Positions 6,047 through 14,574 of a stretch of DNA of 64,000 bases are shown here, piece after piece; the first letter of the stretch is position 1, and each line of letters begins with the position of its first letter. A model generated the notes under the pieces. That model ran no database searches. It saw only the letters and a program-made list of their open reading frames with translations, and was not told the DNA's origin. Position numbers and translations under genes: made by a program. Location: contig NZ_KB898631.1 in NCBI RefSeq assembly GCF_000377705.1, positions 84,063-148,062 of the forward strand. The letters are read 5' to 3'. The stretch comes from Salsuginibacillus kocurii DSM 18087. GTDB taxonomy: Bacteria > Bacillota > Bacilli > Bacillales > Marinococcaceae.

Positions 6047-8158
6047 CACTCTGGCCAGGCGCATCCCATTTAATGTAACGAGCAACGTGGCCCCGACATC
6101 TGCTAATATCGCCAACCATAATGGCAGCCAGCCTAAAATGATGAAGAATATCGCAATGAGTTTAATGCCAAGTGAAAATGCGATATTTTGTTTGATCACA
6201 TTTAATGCTTTCCTGCTTAACCGGATCGTAAAAGGCAGCTTACTAATGTCATCAGCCATTAAGGTAACATCTGCCGTTTCAAGGGCTGTATCCGTGCCAG
6301 CACCTCCCATCGCTATTCCCACGGTAGAAGCTGCAAGAGCCGGAGCATCATTTATGCCATCTCCAACCATCGCTACCTTTTGTTCTTCTTTTGTTAGTTG
6401 TTTGATCACGTTTAATTTATCTTGAGGAAGTAAATCAGCTTTTACCTCTGTGATCCCTAATTGCTTCCCAATCGCGGTTGCTGTTAACGTGTTGTCGCCT
6501 GTTAACATTACTGTCTTCGTAACTCCCAAATCATGCAGGTTCTCAATAATATCTTGGCTCGTTTTACGGATCTCGTCGCGAACGGCAATCAAACCGAGCA
6601 ATATAGAGTTTGTCGCTACGAGCATCACCGTTTTACCTTCTTGCTGTAAGGATCGAATCAACGTGAGACGGTCCTCACTTAACGTTTCAGGCACGTGTTC
6701 TTTCATAAAATCCGGGCTGCCTACATAATACCTGCACTGGTTAATCGTCGCTTGAATTCCTTTCCCCGTCATAGATTGAAACTCTTCCAATTCATAACCG
6801 GCCAGGTCGAGGTTTTCTTGTTCTGCTTTACGAACAATTGCAGCCGCCAATGGGTGCTGGGATCCTTGCTCTATGGCTGCAGCAATGGTAAACCATTCCA
6901 TCCTATTTTCCTCGTCATTTTCTGCTAACGTGATTCGATCTGTTACTTCAGGCAAGCCTCTTGTCAGCGTCCCTGTTTTATCAAAAGCAATCGCCGCTAA
7001 CGACCCAGCTTCTTCTAGATAAATACCACCTTTTATCAACACTCCATTTCTTGCTGCTTTGCCAATGGCTGTCACAATCGAAACTGGAGTAGAAATCACC
7101 AAGGCACATGGGCAAGCTACAACAAGAAGTGCTAACCCCCGGTAGATCCACTCTTCCCACGCCCCTCCAATTAATAAAGGAGGAACGGTCACCATAATCA
7201 AAGCAATAGCCATGACAGCTGGGGTGTAATACGTCGAAAAACGATCCACGAAGGCTTGAGATGGGGCACGTTCGGCTTGGGCCTCTTCAACCATATGAAT
7301 AATTTTAGCAATCGTCGTATCTTCTTGTTTTTTGGTGACTTTAACTTCAAGCAGCCCTTCTTCATTTAACGTCCCGGCAAATATCTCATCATTCTCCACC
7401 TTTGTTACCGGGATCGATTCCCCTGTAATCGCCGCTTGGTTAACTGAGGAGTGACCTTTAATAACATAACCGTCCATAGCAATTTTTTGGCCTGGCTTAA
7501 CTAACATAATGTCGTCAATTTGAATGTCTTCAACTGAAAGTAGCATTTGCTTATCATTTCTTCTAACGATAGCTTCTCTAGGGGCAATTCCCATCAATGA
7601 GCGGATGGACTGACGTGCTTTATCCATCGAATAGTTCTCCAGCCATTCACTAATCGCAAAAAAGAAAACGACAGCTGCCCCTTCTGCCCATTCTCCAATG
7701 CCTGCTGCTCCCAGTACTGCTACTGTCATTAACGTCTTCATATCAAAACGTAATCGAATAAGATTTTTCAATCCTTGAATAAATAACGTAAAGCCGCCAA
7801 TCACAATAGAAGCAGCAAAAGCGACAACAGGCAGCGCACTTTCCCCACCGTATACAACATAAAGAATCAAACCGAAAACGAGCAAAAAGCCTGAAAGTAA
7901 CGTTCGGATAGCTCTTTGATTTCTCCAGAGCGGCACCCGAGTCATGGCTTCATTTTCCTCTCGCACCTGTAAATTTTCAAAAGCCCCCGCTCTCTCTAGT
8001 TCATCTATCGAAGGGTCTCCTTCTATAGTTAATTTCGCTGCCGAAAAATTAACCTTCGCATTTTGAACACTTGGCAGTTCCTGTACCTTCTGCTCAAACT
8101 GAGCAGCACAATCCGCTCAGGTGAACCCTTGCACGTAGTACGTTTTCTTCTCATCCAT
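6029..8158 (-). CDS. cadA: CadA Cd/Zn/Pb-exporting P1B-ATPase with in-frame TGA at the metal-site Cys
   Basis: Read from ATG 8158 the frame gives 709 codons, the normal CadA length, but codon 14 (8117-8119) is TGA. It falls exactly where the first Cys of the HMA motif GFTCADC should be; Cys17 and the rest of the domain (VQNAKVNFSAAKL..ELERAGAFENL) are intact and still in frame. The remaining open frame (6029-7966, GTG start without ribosome site) holds all ATPase features: membrane CPC motif (ACPCALV), TGES-like ITGESIP, DKTGTLT phosphorylation site, HP motif (SQHPLAAAI), GDGINDAPAL hinge and the C-terminal LADVGATLLVTLNGMRL of the Zn/Cd class. It begins 5 nt after cadC, so coupled translation. 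Either a nonsense mutation or sequencing error, a reinitiating short form, or UGA recoding; see the hairpin at 8090-8106. Confidence 0.82.
8090..8119 (-). promoter_or_regulatory. UGA codon followed by stem-loop (SECIS-like geometry)
   Basis: After the TGA (8117-8119) come 10 nt and then CTGCTCA-GTT-TGAGCAG, a perfect 7-bp stem with a 3-nt loop whose first base is G. The UGA-to-loop distance is 17 nt. Bacterial selenocysteine insertion elements are stem-loops within the reading frame close behind UGA with a G early in the loop, so the geometry fits, but short hairpins occur by chance and the codons also simply encode AAQFEQ. Confidence 0.4.
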
Positions 8159-8163
8159 TTTTA

Positions 8164-8529
8164 TCACGTTCCACTTTTTTCTTTAGTATGCTCATAGGCC
8201 ATAACAATGAGCTGTTTGATGTGTTCATCATCTAAGGAATAAAAAACTAACTTCCCTTCTTTGCGATACTTGGCCAACCCCATATTTCTTAACAAACGCA
8301 GGTGGTGAGAAGCTGTAGCGGTAGTAGCTCCGATAATATGGGCCACATCACATACGCACAACTCCTCCTCTTGGCTCAATGCATACGCGATTTTCATTCT
8401 TGTAGCGTCGGCAAGCGCTTTGAACATATGCGCCATTCCTTGTATATCATCAGCAGGCATCGACTGTTTTAATCGATTTACCTTCTCTTCGTCATAACAG
8501 AAAACATCACATTGATCTTGAGCAGCCAT
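8164..8529 (-). CDS. cadC: CadC, ArsR-family Cd/Pb/Zn-responsive repressor
   Basis: 121 residues from ATG 8529, which has GGAGGAGG 8 nt upstream; an in-frame TTG six codons before is not needed. Winged-helix ArsR/SmtB fold, with the recognition helix in ATTATASHHLRLLRNMGLA. The metal ligands of staphylococcal CadC are at the same numbers: Cys7 and Cys11 (QCDVFCYDEE) in the N-terminal arm and Cys58 and Cys60 (ELCVCDVA) in the helix. Metal binding releases the repressor from the operator. It is followed 5 nt later by cadA, and the pI258-type palindrome lies upstream (8599-8614), so cadCA is an autoregulated operon induced by Cd(II), Pb(II) or Zn(II). Confidence 0.95.
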   Translation of the reverse strand: MAAQDQCDVFCYDEEKVNRLKQSMPADDIQGMAHMFKALADATRMKIAYALSQEEELCVCDVAHIIGATTATASHHLRLLRNMGLAKYRKEGKLVFYSLDDEHIKQLIVMAYEHTKEKSGT

Positions 8530-8548
8530 GTAATAAACCTCCTCCAAT

Positions 8549-8614
8549 CATTCAAATGTTCGTTTGATTATTATAATATGCCATTTACATTATAATAGTC
8601 AAATAAATATTTGA
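8549..8614 (-). promoter_or_regulatory. cadCA promoter and CadC operator
   Basis: TCAAATA-AA-TATTTGA (8599-8614) is a perfect palindrome and, with the following ATG, looks the same as the cad operator of staphylococcal plasmid pI258 as I remember it. Two TATAAT-like boxes follow on the minus strand at about 8573-8596. A second, imperfect TCAAAtg..gTTTGA site is at about 8555-8571. CadC binding would cover the promoter. Confidence 0.8.
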
Positions 8615-8812
8615 ATGTTTTAAAAAACTGTCCGCTTTTCTTATCTTAACTGTATGGATTTCCTGAGATTAGATGTTCCTAAGCACCACGACAAAACCTG
8701 ACCTCTTGAGGAAACTTTAAGGTCATATCCTTCTGCTTCCCTTGAGCCCAAGCATTTTCTCACCTATTATCTCATAAGGTTGTACATAAACCTTTTCGGT
8801 TAGGAGAAGAAC

Positions 8813-9214
8813 ATGTTTCGATTTTCACTCATTGATAAACAACGAATGATTTATTTCTTATTCATATTAGTGCTTTTATATGGAACGATTGCTATATTGT
8901 TTGGTATCATTTATATCGTGTTAGATGTAACCAACCTTGGTAAGCTCATTGACCATTATGGCCACACAAGTGAATACTTTGAGCACCCTCCACTAAATTA
9001 CTTAGTGAAGCCTTTTTACTTTAGCGCAGTCACTTTATTTTCAGTCGGGTATGGAGATATTAGCCCCTTTGGGTTAGCCAAAGTGTTTGCCGTGCTAGAA
9101 GCTATGATTGGCTATATTCTTCCTGCAGCAGTTGTCATGCAATATTTGCGCTATCAACCTGTCTCCATTCCCACCTATCGTCAAGCAAACAAGAGAAAGA
9201 ATAATCACTTCTAG
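8813..9214 (+). CDS. Two-helix potassium channel (ion-channel domain)
   Basis: 133 residues with one membrane helix near residues 10-34 (FLFILVLLYGTIAILFGIIYIV), a pore helix and selectivity filter at about 74-85 (AVTLFSVGYGDISP; consensus TVGYGD) and a second membrane helix at about 90-112. This is the minimal KcsA/Kch-type pore; four copies would make a channel in the cytoplasmic membrane. There is no RCK/TrkA-N or cyclic-nucleotide domain; only a short basic tail follows. TTAGGAGAAGAAC precedes ATG 8813. It stands alone, divergent from cadC. What gates it is unknown. Confidence 0.9.
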   Translation: MFRFSLIDKQRMIYFLFILVLLYGTIAILFGIIYIVLDVTNLGKLIDHYGHTSEYFEHPPLNYLVKPFYFSAVTLFSVGYGDISPFGLAKVFAVLEAMIGYILPAAVVMQYLRYQPVSIPTYRQANKRKNNHF

Positions 9215-9445
9215 TCCTTAGTTTTCTTAAAGCTGCGGTTCTTTACCCACAACTGCCATGCTACTTCCTTTGTTGTTTTACAAAGCATGACCACGCCAAG
9301 GCCCAGAGGTTTATTTTCCATTAAAAACGGTTAATAAAGAAGGATGAGTCCTTAAAATACTTGCTACATTTATTTCAAGGCTTGGAAGTTATTACATCTA
9401 TTCATGCAGCAGATATGAGTTCATTTCGAAGGAGGATGGATCCAC

Positions 9446-10432
9446 ATGATAAATTTGAAACAAGAGAGTAAACTTGGTTTCGGCACAGCGCCGTTAGGTA
9501 ATATGTTTCGAGATATTCCGGAAAAGGAAGCGAAGGCTACCGTTGAAGCTGCCTGGGAACATGGTATACGCTATTTTGACACCGCTCCGTTCTACGGCGC
9601 AGGTTTAGCTGAACTTCGACTCGGAGAAGTGTTATCGCAACACAATCGTGACGATTATGTCTTAAGTACGAAAGTCGGGCGTGTCGTTGAGGATGAAACG
9701 GAAGAGAAAGAGGGACTGTTCGAGTTTGGCCGTAAAAATAAGGTGACAGATGATTACACGGCAGACGGTACGCTCCGTTCCATTGAGCAAAGCCTGGAAC
9801 GGCTGCAAACAGACCGCTTAGATTTCGTTTATGTTCATGATATCTCTCCAGATTTTCAAGGTGATGAATGGCTTGCGAAATTTGAAGAAGCGAGAACTGG
9901 TGCTTTCCGCGAACTAGCCCGTCTTAAAAAAGAAGGCGTTATTAACGATTGGGGCCTCGGGGTAAACACGACCGAACCAATTGAAATAGCGCTTGATCTA
10001 GAAGAAGCAAACCCTGGCATTAACCTGCAGGCGACCCGCTATACGCTGCTCGACCACGAACATGCCCTGCAGCGTCTGATGCCGACAGCTGAAGAACAAG
10101 GAATCAGCATTGTCGTCGGTGCACCTTATGGATCGGGTATCATAGCAGGCGGCTCTCATTATAAATATCAAGAAGCATCTTCAGAGGTGACGTCTCAAGT
10201 AGAGCGCATGAATCAGATAGCAGAGCGTCATCAAGTGGACCTTATCTCTGCTGCCCTTCAGTTCTCTGCTGCTCATCCAGCCGTCGCAGCGGTAATACCA
10301 GGCACCACACGTCCGGAACGAATCCCGGAGAATATAAATGCCATAAATGCTGATATTCCAGCTGCATTCTGGCACGAGCTTCGTGAACAAAACCTAGTAT
10401 CACCTGAAGCACCGCTGCCAATCGACGAATAG
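9446..10432 (+). CDS. Aldo/keto reductase
   Basis: 328 residues with the (beta/alpha)8 AKR pattern: N-terminal LGFGTAPLGNMF, Asp-Tyr in FDTAPFYGAGLAELRLGE, Lys in VLSTKVGR and His in FVYVHDI, i.e. the Asp-Tyr-Lys-His catalytic set, and a C-terminal NADP-binding region (AVIPGTTRPERIPENI). The sequence type is that of the D-threo-aldose / L-fucose dehydrogenase and pyridoxal 4-dehydrogenase group, which oxidises or reduces small aldehydes and sugars with NAD(P)H in the cytoplasm. GAAGGAGGATGG precedes ATG 9446, and a strong terminator follows, so it is a single-gene unit. Actual substrate cannot be told. Confidence 0.9.
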   Translation: MINLKQESKLGFGTAPLGNMFRDIPEKEAKATVEAAWEHGIRYFDTAPFYGAGLAELRLGEVLSQHNRDDYVLSTKVGRVVEDETEEKEGLFEFGRKNKVTDDYTADGTLRSIEQSLERLQTDRLDFVYVHDISPDFQGDEWLAKFEEARTGAFRELARLKKEGVINDWGLGVNTTEPIEIALDLEEANPGINLQATRYTLLDHEHALQRLMPTAEEQGISIVVGAPYGSGIIAGGSHYKYQEASSEVTSQVERMNQIAERHQVDLISAALQFSAAHPAVAAVIPGTTRPERIPENINAINADIPAAFWHELREQNLVSPEAPLPIDE

Positions 10433-10446
10433 TAACTAGATCACCT

Positions 10447-10485
10447 AACAAATACCGTGCTCTACATTAGAGCGCGGTATTTGTT
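10447..10485 (+). terminator. Hairpin terminator after the aldo/keto reductase
   Basis: AACAAATACCGTGCTCTA-CAT-TAGAGCGCGGTATTTGTT forms an 18-bp stem with one mismatch and A/T-rich arms, giving a T-run in either direction. Confidence 0.85.
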
Positions 10486-10894
10486 ATCCCGGTGTCAATC
10501 AACCTATGTAATATTGCACTCTGTTTAATTTTCCGCTTCAAGTCATAAACGCCTTCTACGAATCTGCCTGCGCAAATTATTGCAACAATTCCTAAAAGAA
10601 TAGCTAATACTGTTTACTCAAACTTATATACAATATTAGGATAAAATAAGATTACTCAAGGAAATTGTTCCAAACATAAAAAATGAGCATATGGCAAAGA
10701 ATCACTTCTTTTAACATTTGGATAGGTGCCCAATATCGACTGAGCCTCTATGCTGTATTACTTTTCTTTATTTCTTACTCTCCCTGCATTCTTCTAATCT
10801 CATACACCAAACTACCCGACGAGATGAAAAGTAAAAATGAAAACAAATAAGCACGGAACTCAACAGCTTTCCTTCCTTCTACGAATGCCTCTCT

Positions 10895-11089
10895 CTAACT
10901 TTCACCGGTGACGTAAGGTACAATCTCCTCTTGCACCGTGCTCACCATTTCCTCATGATCCACTTCCTCTTTTGGTCTTAAATACAAGATTGACGTTCTG
11001 TAGTCATCCCCTACCTCGCCTGTTACTACTACGCTATTTAGTTCTTCACCTGTCTGCTCAGATTCTGAAGAGGAAAGAAAAAACCGTAG
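10895..11089 (-). pseudogene. C-terminal remnant of an unknown protein
   Basis: A frame of about 64 codons with a real-looking end (VVVTGEVGDDYRTSILYL, then RPKEEVDHEEMVSTVQEEIVPYVTGES and TAG) but no start codon: it is bounded upstream by a stop in frame. The composition is like the acidic host proteins. I do not recognise the family. It is most simply the surviving tail of a truncated gene. Confidence 0.4.
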
Positions 11090-11241
11090 CTATGGTCGGA
11101 AAAGAACATGGTGAAATAAGTATTTGGAAAATGATATTTAAAGTAGATTGATGATATGCCAATTAAAAATGTAATAACACTTAGACTGATAATTATAAAA
11201 TCAGAGTCATGCAATTAAACAAAACGTTAAAAAACACAGAT

Positions 11242-11277
11242 AAAGCGACTCCTGTCTAGAATCGTTTGGAGTCGCTT
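11242..11277. repeat. Inverted repeat (GCGACTCC / GGAGTCGC)
   Basis: AAGCGACTCC and GGAGTCGCTT form a 10-bp stem with a 15-nt loop. The terminator at 21194-21234 has a related stem (GCGACC...GGAGTCG), so both may be copies of one terminator-like family. Little U-run here. Confidence 0.5.
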
Positions 11278-11411
11278 CTTAAAATGCGGTTCACTTCAGC
11301 TTACTTTCATATCCCCAGGATCTTTTATCTTTCACCGCTTTGCCAACTGACTTCAACTTGGAAGCTAGCAAAACGATTTAGGAAACAGTAAGCTGATAGT
11401 GGTATTCATTA

Positions 11412-12785
11412 TTAAACAGCTTCTTTCTCCTCTTCTTGATTTGCCTCTTCAGATTTGTCTTTAGAAAACAAATTTTCTTTTTGCAATAGAAGATAAAGTA
11501 CCAACCCTACTACAAGACCATATGCTGCTCCATGGACCGCAAGCACAATACCCATGACTCCAGCAACTCCGATTTCTGTTTCGTTTTTCAACTGTTGAAT
11601 ACCTACCGTAATACATAAATATCCAGTCAAGATAAGGGTAATAGAAAGTGCTATAGGTAAAAATGGTTGAAATAAGGTGACCAAAGGTAGAATGAAAATA
11701 ACTAATGACAGTGAAATGATTAATGAATTTGTACCTGAAAAAATCGATTGCATTGCACTTCTTCCAAAAGTATACCTTTCTGCAACGGAGGCTGTTCCCG
11801 CTGTAAATATAGGTCCTGCTAATCCAGGGTGGGGGAAGAATAATGCATGACAGAAATTTCTAAAAAAAGTAAGCATGTGCAATTGATTAGAATCATATTC
11901 AATTTTTTCATCTGGTCTAAATTTACTGGACCTTTCAATTAGCTTTTCACCTACGATAATGTCTCCATACGAAATGATGTAAGCTAAAATGGCCGTCGGT
12001 ATAGCTGCCAAAAATATTTCCCACGTTGGAAAACCAACAACAAACGGAGTCACATTCCACATTTCGTTTAGGGAAGGCACGGTTATTCCCCATTCTATAT
12101 CTGGAGAAGGATATTCTGCTATAGCCCAACCAATGATTATTGCAATAATAATCGATGGCATGATGCCATAGCTTGCTATAAAGCGTATACCTTTACTTTT
12201 TGCTTGAAGACCTCGGAAAGATCGTGAAAACATAATATACAAACATAAAATACCGCCGGCTATTAGAGAAATGGGAGTTTCATAAAGCCTTCCCCCTGAT
12301 TCAATCTCTGTCATTATAGCCGTGATCCCTGCACCAATTAATATACCAGCTTTTAAGGAAATTGGCAGTTTAGTAACAAATACTCTCCCTAGTCCAGTAA
12401 GTCCAAATATTAAGAAAATAAATGCTACCAATAGCTGCAGTGCTATTAATGCTTGCAAGGCTTCTGTACCTGGTTGATAGTCACCAAGGAAAACGATCAA
12501 AACAGGAATCAATGGAGTGATAAAACCTGGTACAAATGGTACGCCAAGCATAGGTGGAATGAGCATAAAAAATTGACCAAATATCACAATCGTAATCGCC
12601 GCTGCATACGAAATTCCGAGCGGCCCCGTCATGATCTCCACCATGCTTAAACCAATGGCAAATATAACTACCCCTTGAATTAGCTCTGGTATTTCTAGTC
12701 TATGATGGATAAAAGGTAAACGAAGTTGATAGTTTCCAAGCTTCCAATGGGGTTGTACTTTCCCTTTACTATTATCTTTCTCCAC
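11412..12785 (-). CDS. Membrane transporter, NCS2-like (xanthine/uracil permease superfamily)
   Basis: 457 residues with about 12 membrane segments and a hydrophilic basic/acidic tail (KDKSEEANQEEEKEAV). The N-terminal part (ELIQGVVIFAIGLSMVEIMTGPLGISYAAAITIVI) and the re-entrant-like region near 320-345 (HPGLAGPIFTAGTASVAERYTFGRS) fit the SLC23/SLC26-fold permeases. I place it in that superfamily with moderate trust. It sits 35 nt after the acyl-CoA ligase stop region and probably shares its transcript, so it may import the organic acid that the ligase activates; this is inference from position only. ATG 12785 is preceded by AAGGGGGATG. Confidence 0.65.
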   Translation of the reverse strand: MEKDNSKGKVQPHWKLGNYQLRLPFIHHRLEIPELIQGVVIFAIGLSMVEIMTGPLGISYAAAITIVIFGQFFMLIPPMLGVPFVPGFITPLIPVLIVFLGDYQPGTEALQALIALQLLVAFIFLIFGLTGLGRVFVTKLPISLKAGILIGAGITAIMTEIESGGRLYETPISLIAGGILCLYIMFSRSFRGLQAKSKGIRFIASYGIMPSIIIAIIIGWAIAEYPSPDIEWGITVPSLNEMWNVTPFVVGFPTWEIFLAAIPTAILAYIISYGDIIVGEKLIERSSKFRPDEKIEYDSNQLHMLTFFRNFCHALFFPHPGLAGPIFTAGTASVAERYTFGRSAMQSIFSGTNSLIISLSLVIFILPLVTLFQPFLPIALSITLILTGYLCITVGIQQLKNETEIGVAGVMGIVLAVHGAAYGLVVGLVLYLLLQKENLFSKDKSEEANQEEEKEAV

Positions 12786-12820
12786 AGTTCATCCCCCTTA
12801 ATAATGTTTGTTAAGCGCTT

Positions 12821-14371
12821 TCAATATTGGCCACTGATTTGCTCACGTAGTTTTCCTTTTTGGATTTTTCCACTAGCCGTCATTGGTAGATGATCAGTAA
12901 AGATAATAGATGCTGGAGTTTTATAAACCGCCAAGTGAGCGGAGACGTAGTCCTTCACTTCCGCTTCTGTCATCTTTTCTCCTAAGCGCAGCTGAATGAC
13001 CGCACATACGACTTCTCCTAATGTCTCATCAGGAAGCCCAATAACTGCTGCAGTCGAAATGCTGTCATGCTTATGAAGTAGTGCTTCTATTTCTTGTGGG
13101 TATATATTAAATCCCCCACGTACAATCATTTCTTTTACTCGACCTACTAATCGTAAATTGCCACGCTCATCTATAGCACCTAAGTCGCCCGTATAATACC
13201 AACCTTCGTTGTCGAGGATCTCTGCCGTTTTTACAGGCATTTTATAGTAACCTTTCATATTGCCAAAGCTATTTACAGCAATTTCACCGGTGTAACCAAC
13301 CGGAAGCTTTTCTCTTTGTTCATCTACAATTTTTAATTGAATACCTTGAAATGGTTTTCCTACCGTTTCTAATATTTCAGTTTCATCATCATTTATTTTA
13401 TTAATCGTTACTCCACCACTTGTTTCACTAGAGCCGAAAGATTGACATAAGTGAAAGTTCATTTTTTTACGAATTTTTTTCATTTGTTCAGGGGAGATAG
13501 GAGCTGCCCCAACCATCCCCGTGCGCAGTGAAGACAAATTATACTGCTCAAATCCATCTACTTCTATTTCTTTCAAAAACATGGTAGGGACACCTTGCTG
13601 AACAGTAACTTGCTCCTGTTCAATAAGCTCAAGCGCCTGTCTAGGCTTAAATTTTTCCATAAGCACCATCCGTGCTCCGGCACCAACAGCTGCTATTAAA
13701 TTGCAAGCAATTCCAAAGATATGAAATAAAGGAGCAGGGACTAAAAACACGTCTTTGTCGGTACACTGCATCTCTTCAACTACCGCTAATGCGCACTTCG
13801 AAACACTTTGATGAGTAATCATGACACCTTTTGGCCTGCCGGTTGTTCCTGACGTATATAAAATGCACAACAAATCTTTTGATGCATCAACAACCTCTTT
13901 TTTCACTTCTTTTCCATCGTTTGATTGCAGCAACTCTCGAAAAGATATCATCAGCTCATTTTCAAAACGTACTGATACAATAGATGGAACTAATTCTGCA
14001 ATCGTTTCTACATTTCCATTTTCTAAAATTTGTTCGGATACATATAATGCTTTTGGTTCAGCATCTTTTAAAATAAATTCGATCTCGTGGGAACGATACA
14101 TTGTATTAAATGGTACTACTACAGCACCAAGCATAGCACTCGCAAAAAACACGATGACCGTTTCATTCCAATTAGGTAAACAAACCCCCACTTTATCTCC
14201 TTTAGTAACCCCTAAATCCTTCATCCCCTGCGCAACTTTATTACTTTGTTCTAAAAGTTCTTCGTAAGAAAGCCGACTGATTTGATCATACATAGCTTCC
14301 CTGTCACCATACTCCTTCACTGTTAATTCCAGTAAGTCATGTACTGACTCCTTATCTTGCACAGTTTCCAT
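12821..14371 (-). CDS. Acyl-CoA synthetase (AMP-forming ligase)
   Basis: 516 residues from ATG 14371, which has AAGGAAGGTG just upstream; the ATG 12 codons earlier lacks one. It is an ANL-superfamily adenylating enzyme: P-loop-like LYTSGTTGRPKGVMITH, A5 region (GSSETSGG), YYTGDLGAIDERGNL, the hinge GRVKEMIVRGGFNIYPQEIE and the C-terminal catalytic Lys in TASGKIQKGKLRE. It activates a carboxylic acid (likely medium/long-chain or aromatic) with ATP and CoA in the cytoplasm. It lies between the transporter and the thiolase and HADH-ECH genes on the same strand, so it likely feeds a beta-oxidation-type route. The chain-length preference is not visible. Confidence 0.92.
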   Translation of the reverse strand: METVQDKESVHDLLELTVKEYGDREAMYDQISRLSYEELLEQSNKVAQGMKDLGVTKGDKVGVCLPNWNETVIVFFASAMLGAVVVPFNTMYRSHEIEFILKDAEPKALYVSEQILENGNVETIAELVPSIVSVRFENELMISFRELLQSNDGKEVKKEVVDASKDLLCILYTSGTTGRPKGVMITHQSVSKCALAVVEEMQCTDKDVFLVPAPLFHIFGIACNLIAAVGAGARMVLMEKFKPRQALELIEQEQVTVQQGVPTMFLKEIEVDGFEQYNLSSLRTGMVGAAPISPEQMKKIRKKMNFHLCQSFGSSETSGGVTINKINDDETEILETVGKPFQGIQLKIVDEQREKLPVGYTGEIAVNSFGNMKGYYKMPVKTAEILDNEGWYYTGDLGAIDERGNLRLVGRVKEMIVRGGFNIYPQEIEALLHKHDSISTAAVIGLPDETLGEVVCAVIQLRLGEKMTEAEVKDYVSAHLAVYKTPASIIFTDHLPMTASGKIQKGKLREQISGQY

Positions 14372-14528
14372 TTTCACACCTTCCTTTTTGTTTAGTGCTA
14401 ACTTCATGAGCCTTGTATATATTTTTGAAACCGCTTACTATAAGTATATTTTTTTATCTTTTGTACAACGATTTAGTTTTCTTTTATGTAGAACTGTTGA
14501 TCGGAATTTTATTAACATTTATAAAAAT

Positions 14529-14559
14529 TAAAAAACTGCTGAGTTTCCTCAACAGTTTT
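14529..14559 (-). terminator. Rho-independent terminator after the thiolase gene
   Basis: AAAACTGTTGAG-GAAA-CTCAGCAGTTTTTT on the minus strand, a 12-bp stem with a GNRA-type loop and T-run, 16 nt beyond the thiolase stop. It separates the thiolase/HADH unit from the ligase unit. Confidence 0.9.
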
Positions 14560-14574
14560 CCCACTTTTAATATA

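Larger units (their letters stand above)
10486..11411. other. Long gene-poor region with one coding remnant
   Basis: About 0.9 kb without an intact gene. It contains a decayed frame at 10895-11089 (listed separately) and an inverted repeat at 11242-11277. The rest is A/T-rich with no recognisable product, which suggests a gene lost by decay. Confidence 0.5.

Noticed and set aside
7967..8158. Simple annotation of CadA as beginning at GTG 7966
   Set aside because: No ribosome site is there, and the 64 codons upstream clearly encode the HMA domain in the same frame apart from one TGA.
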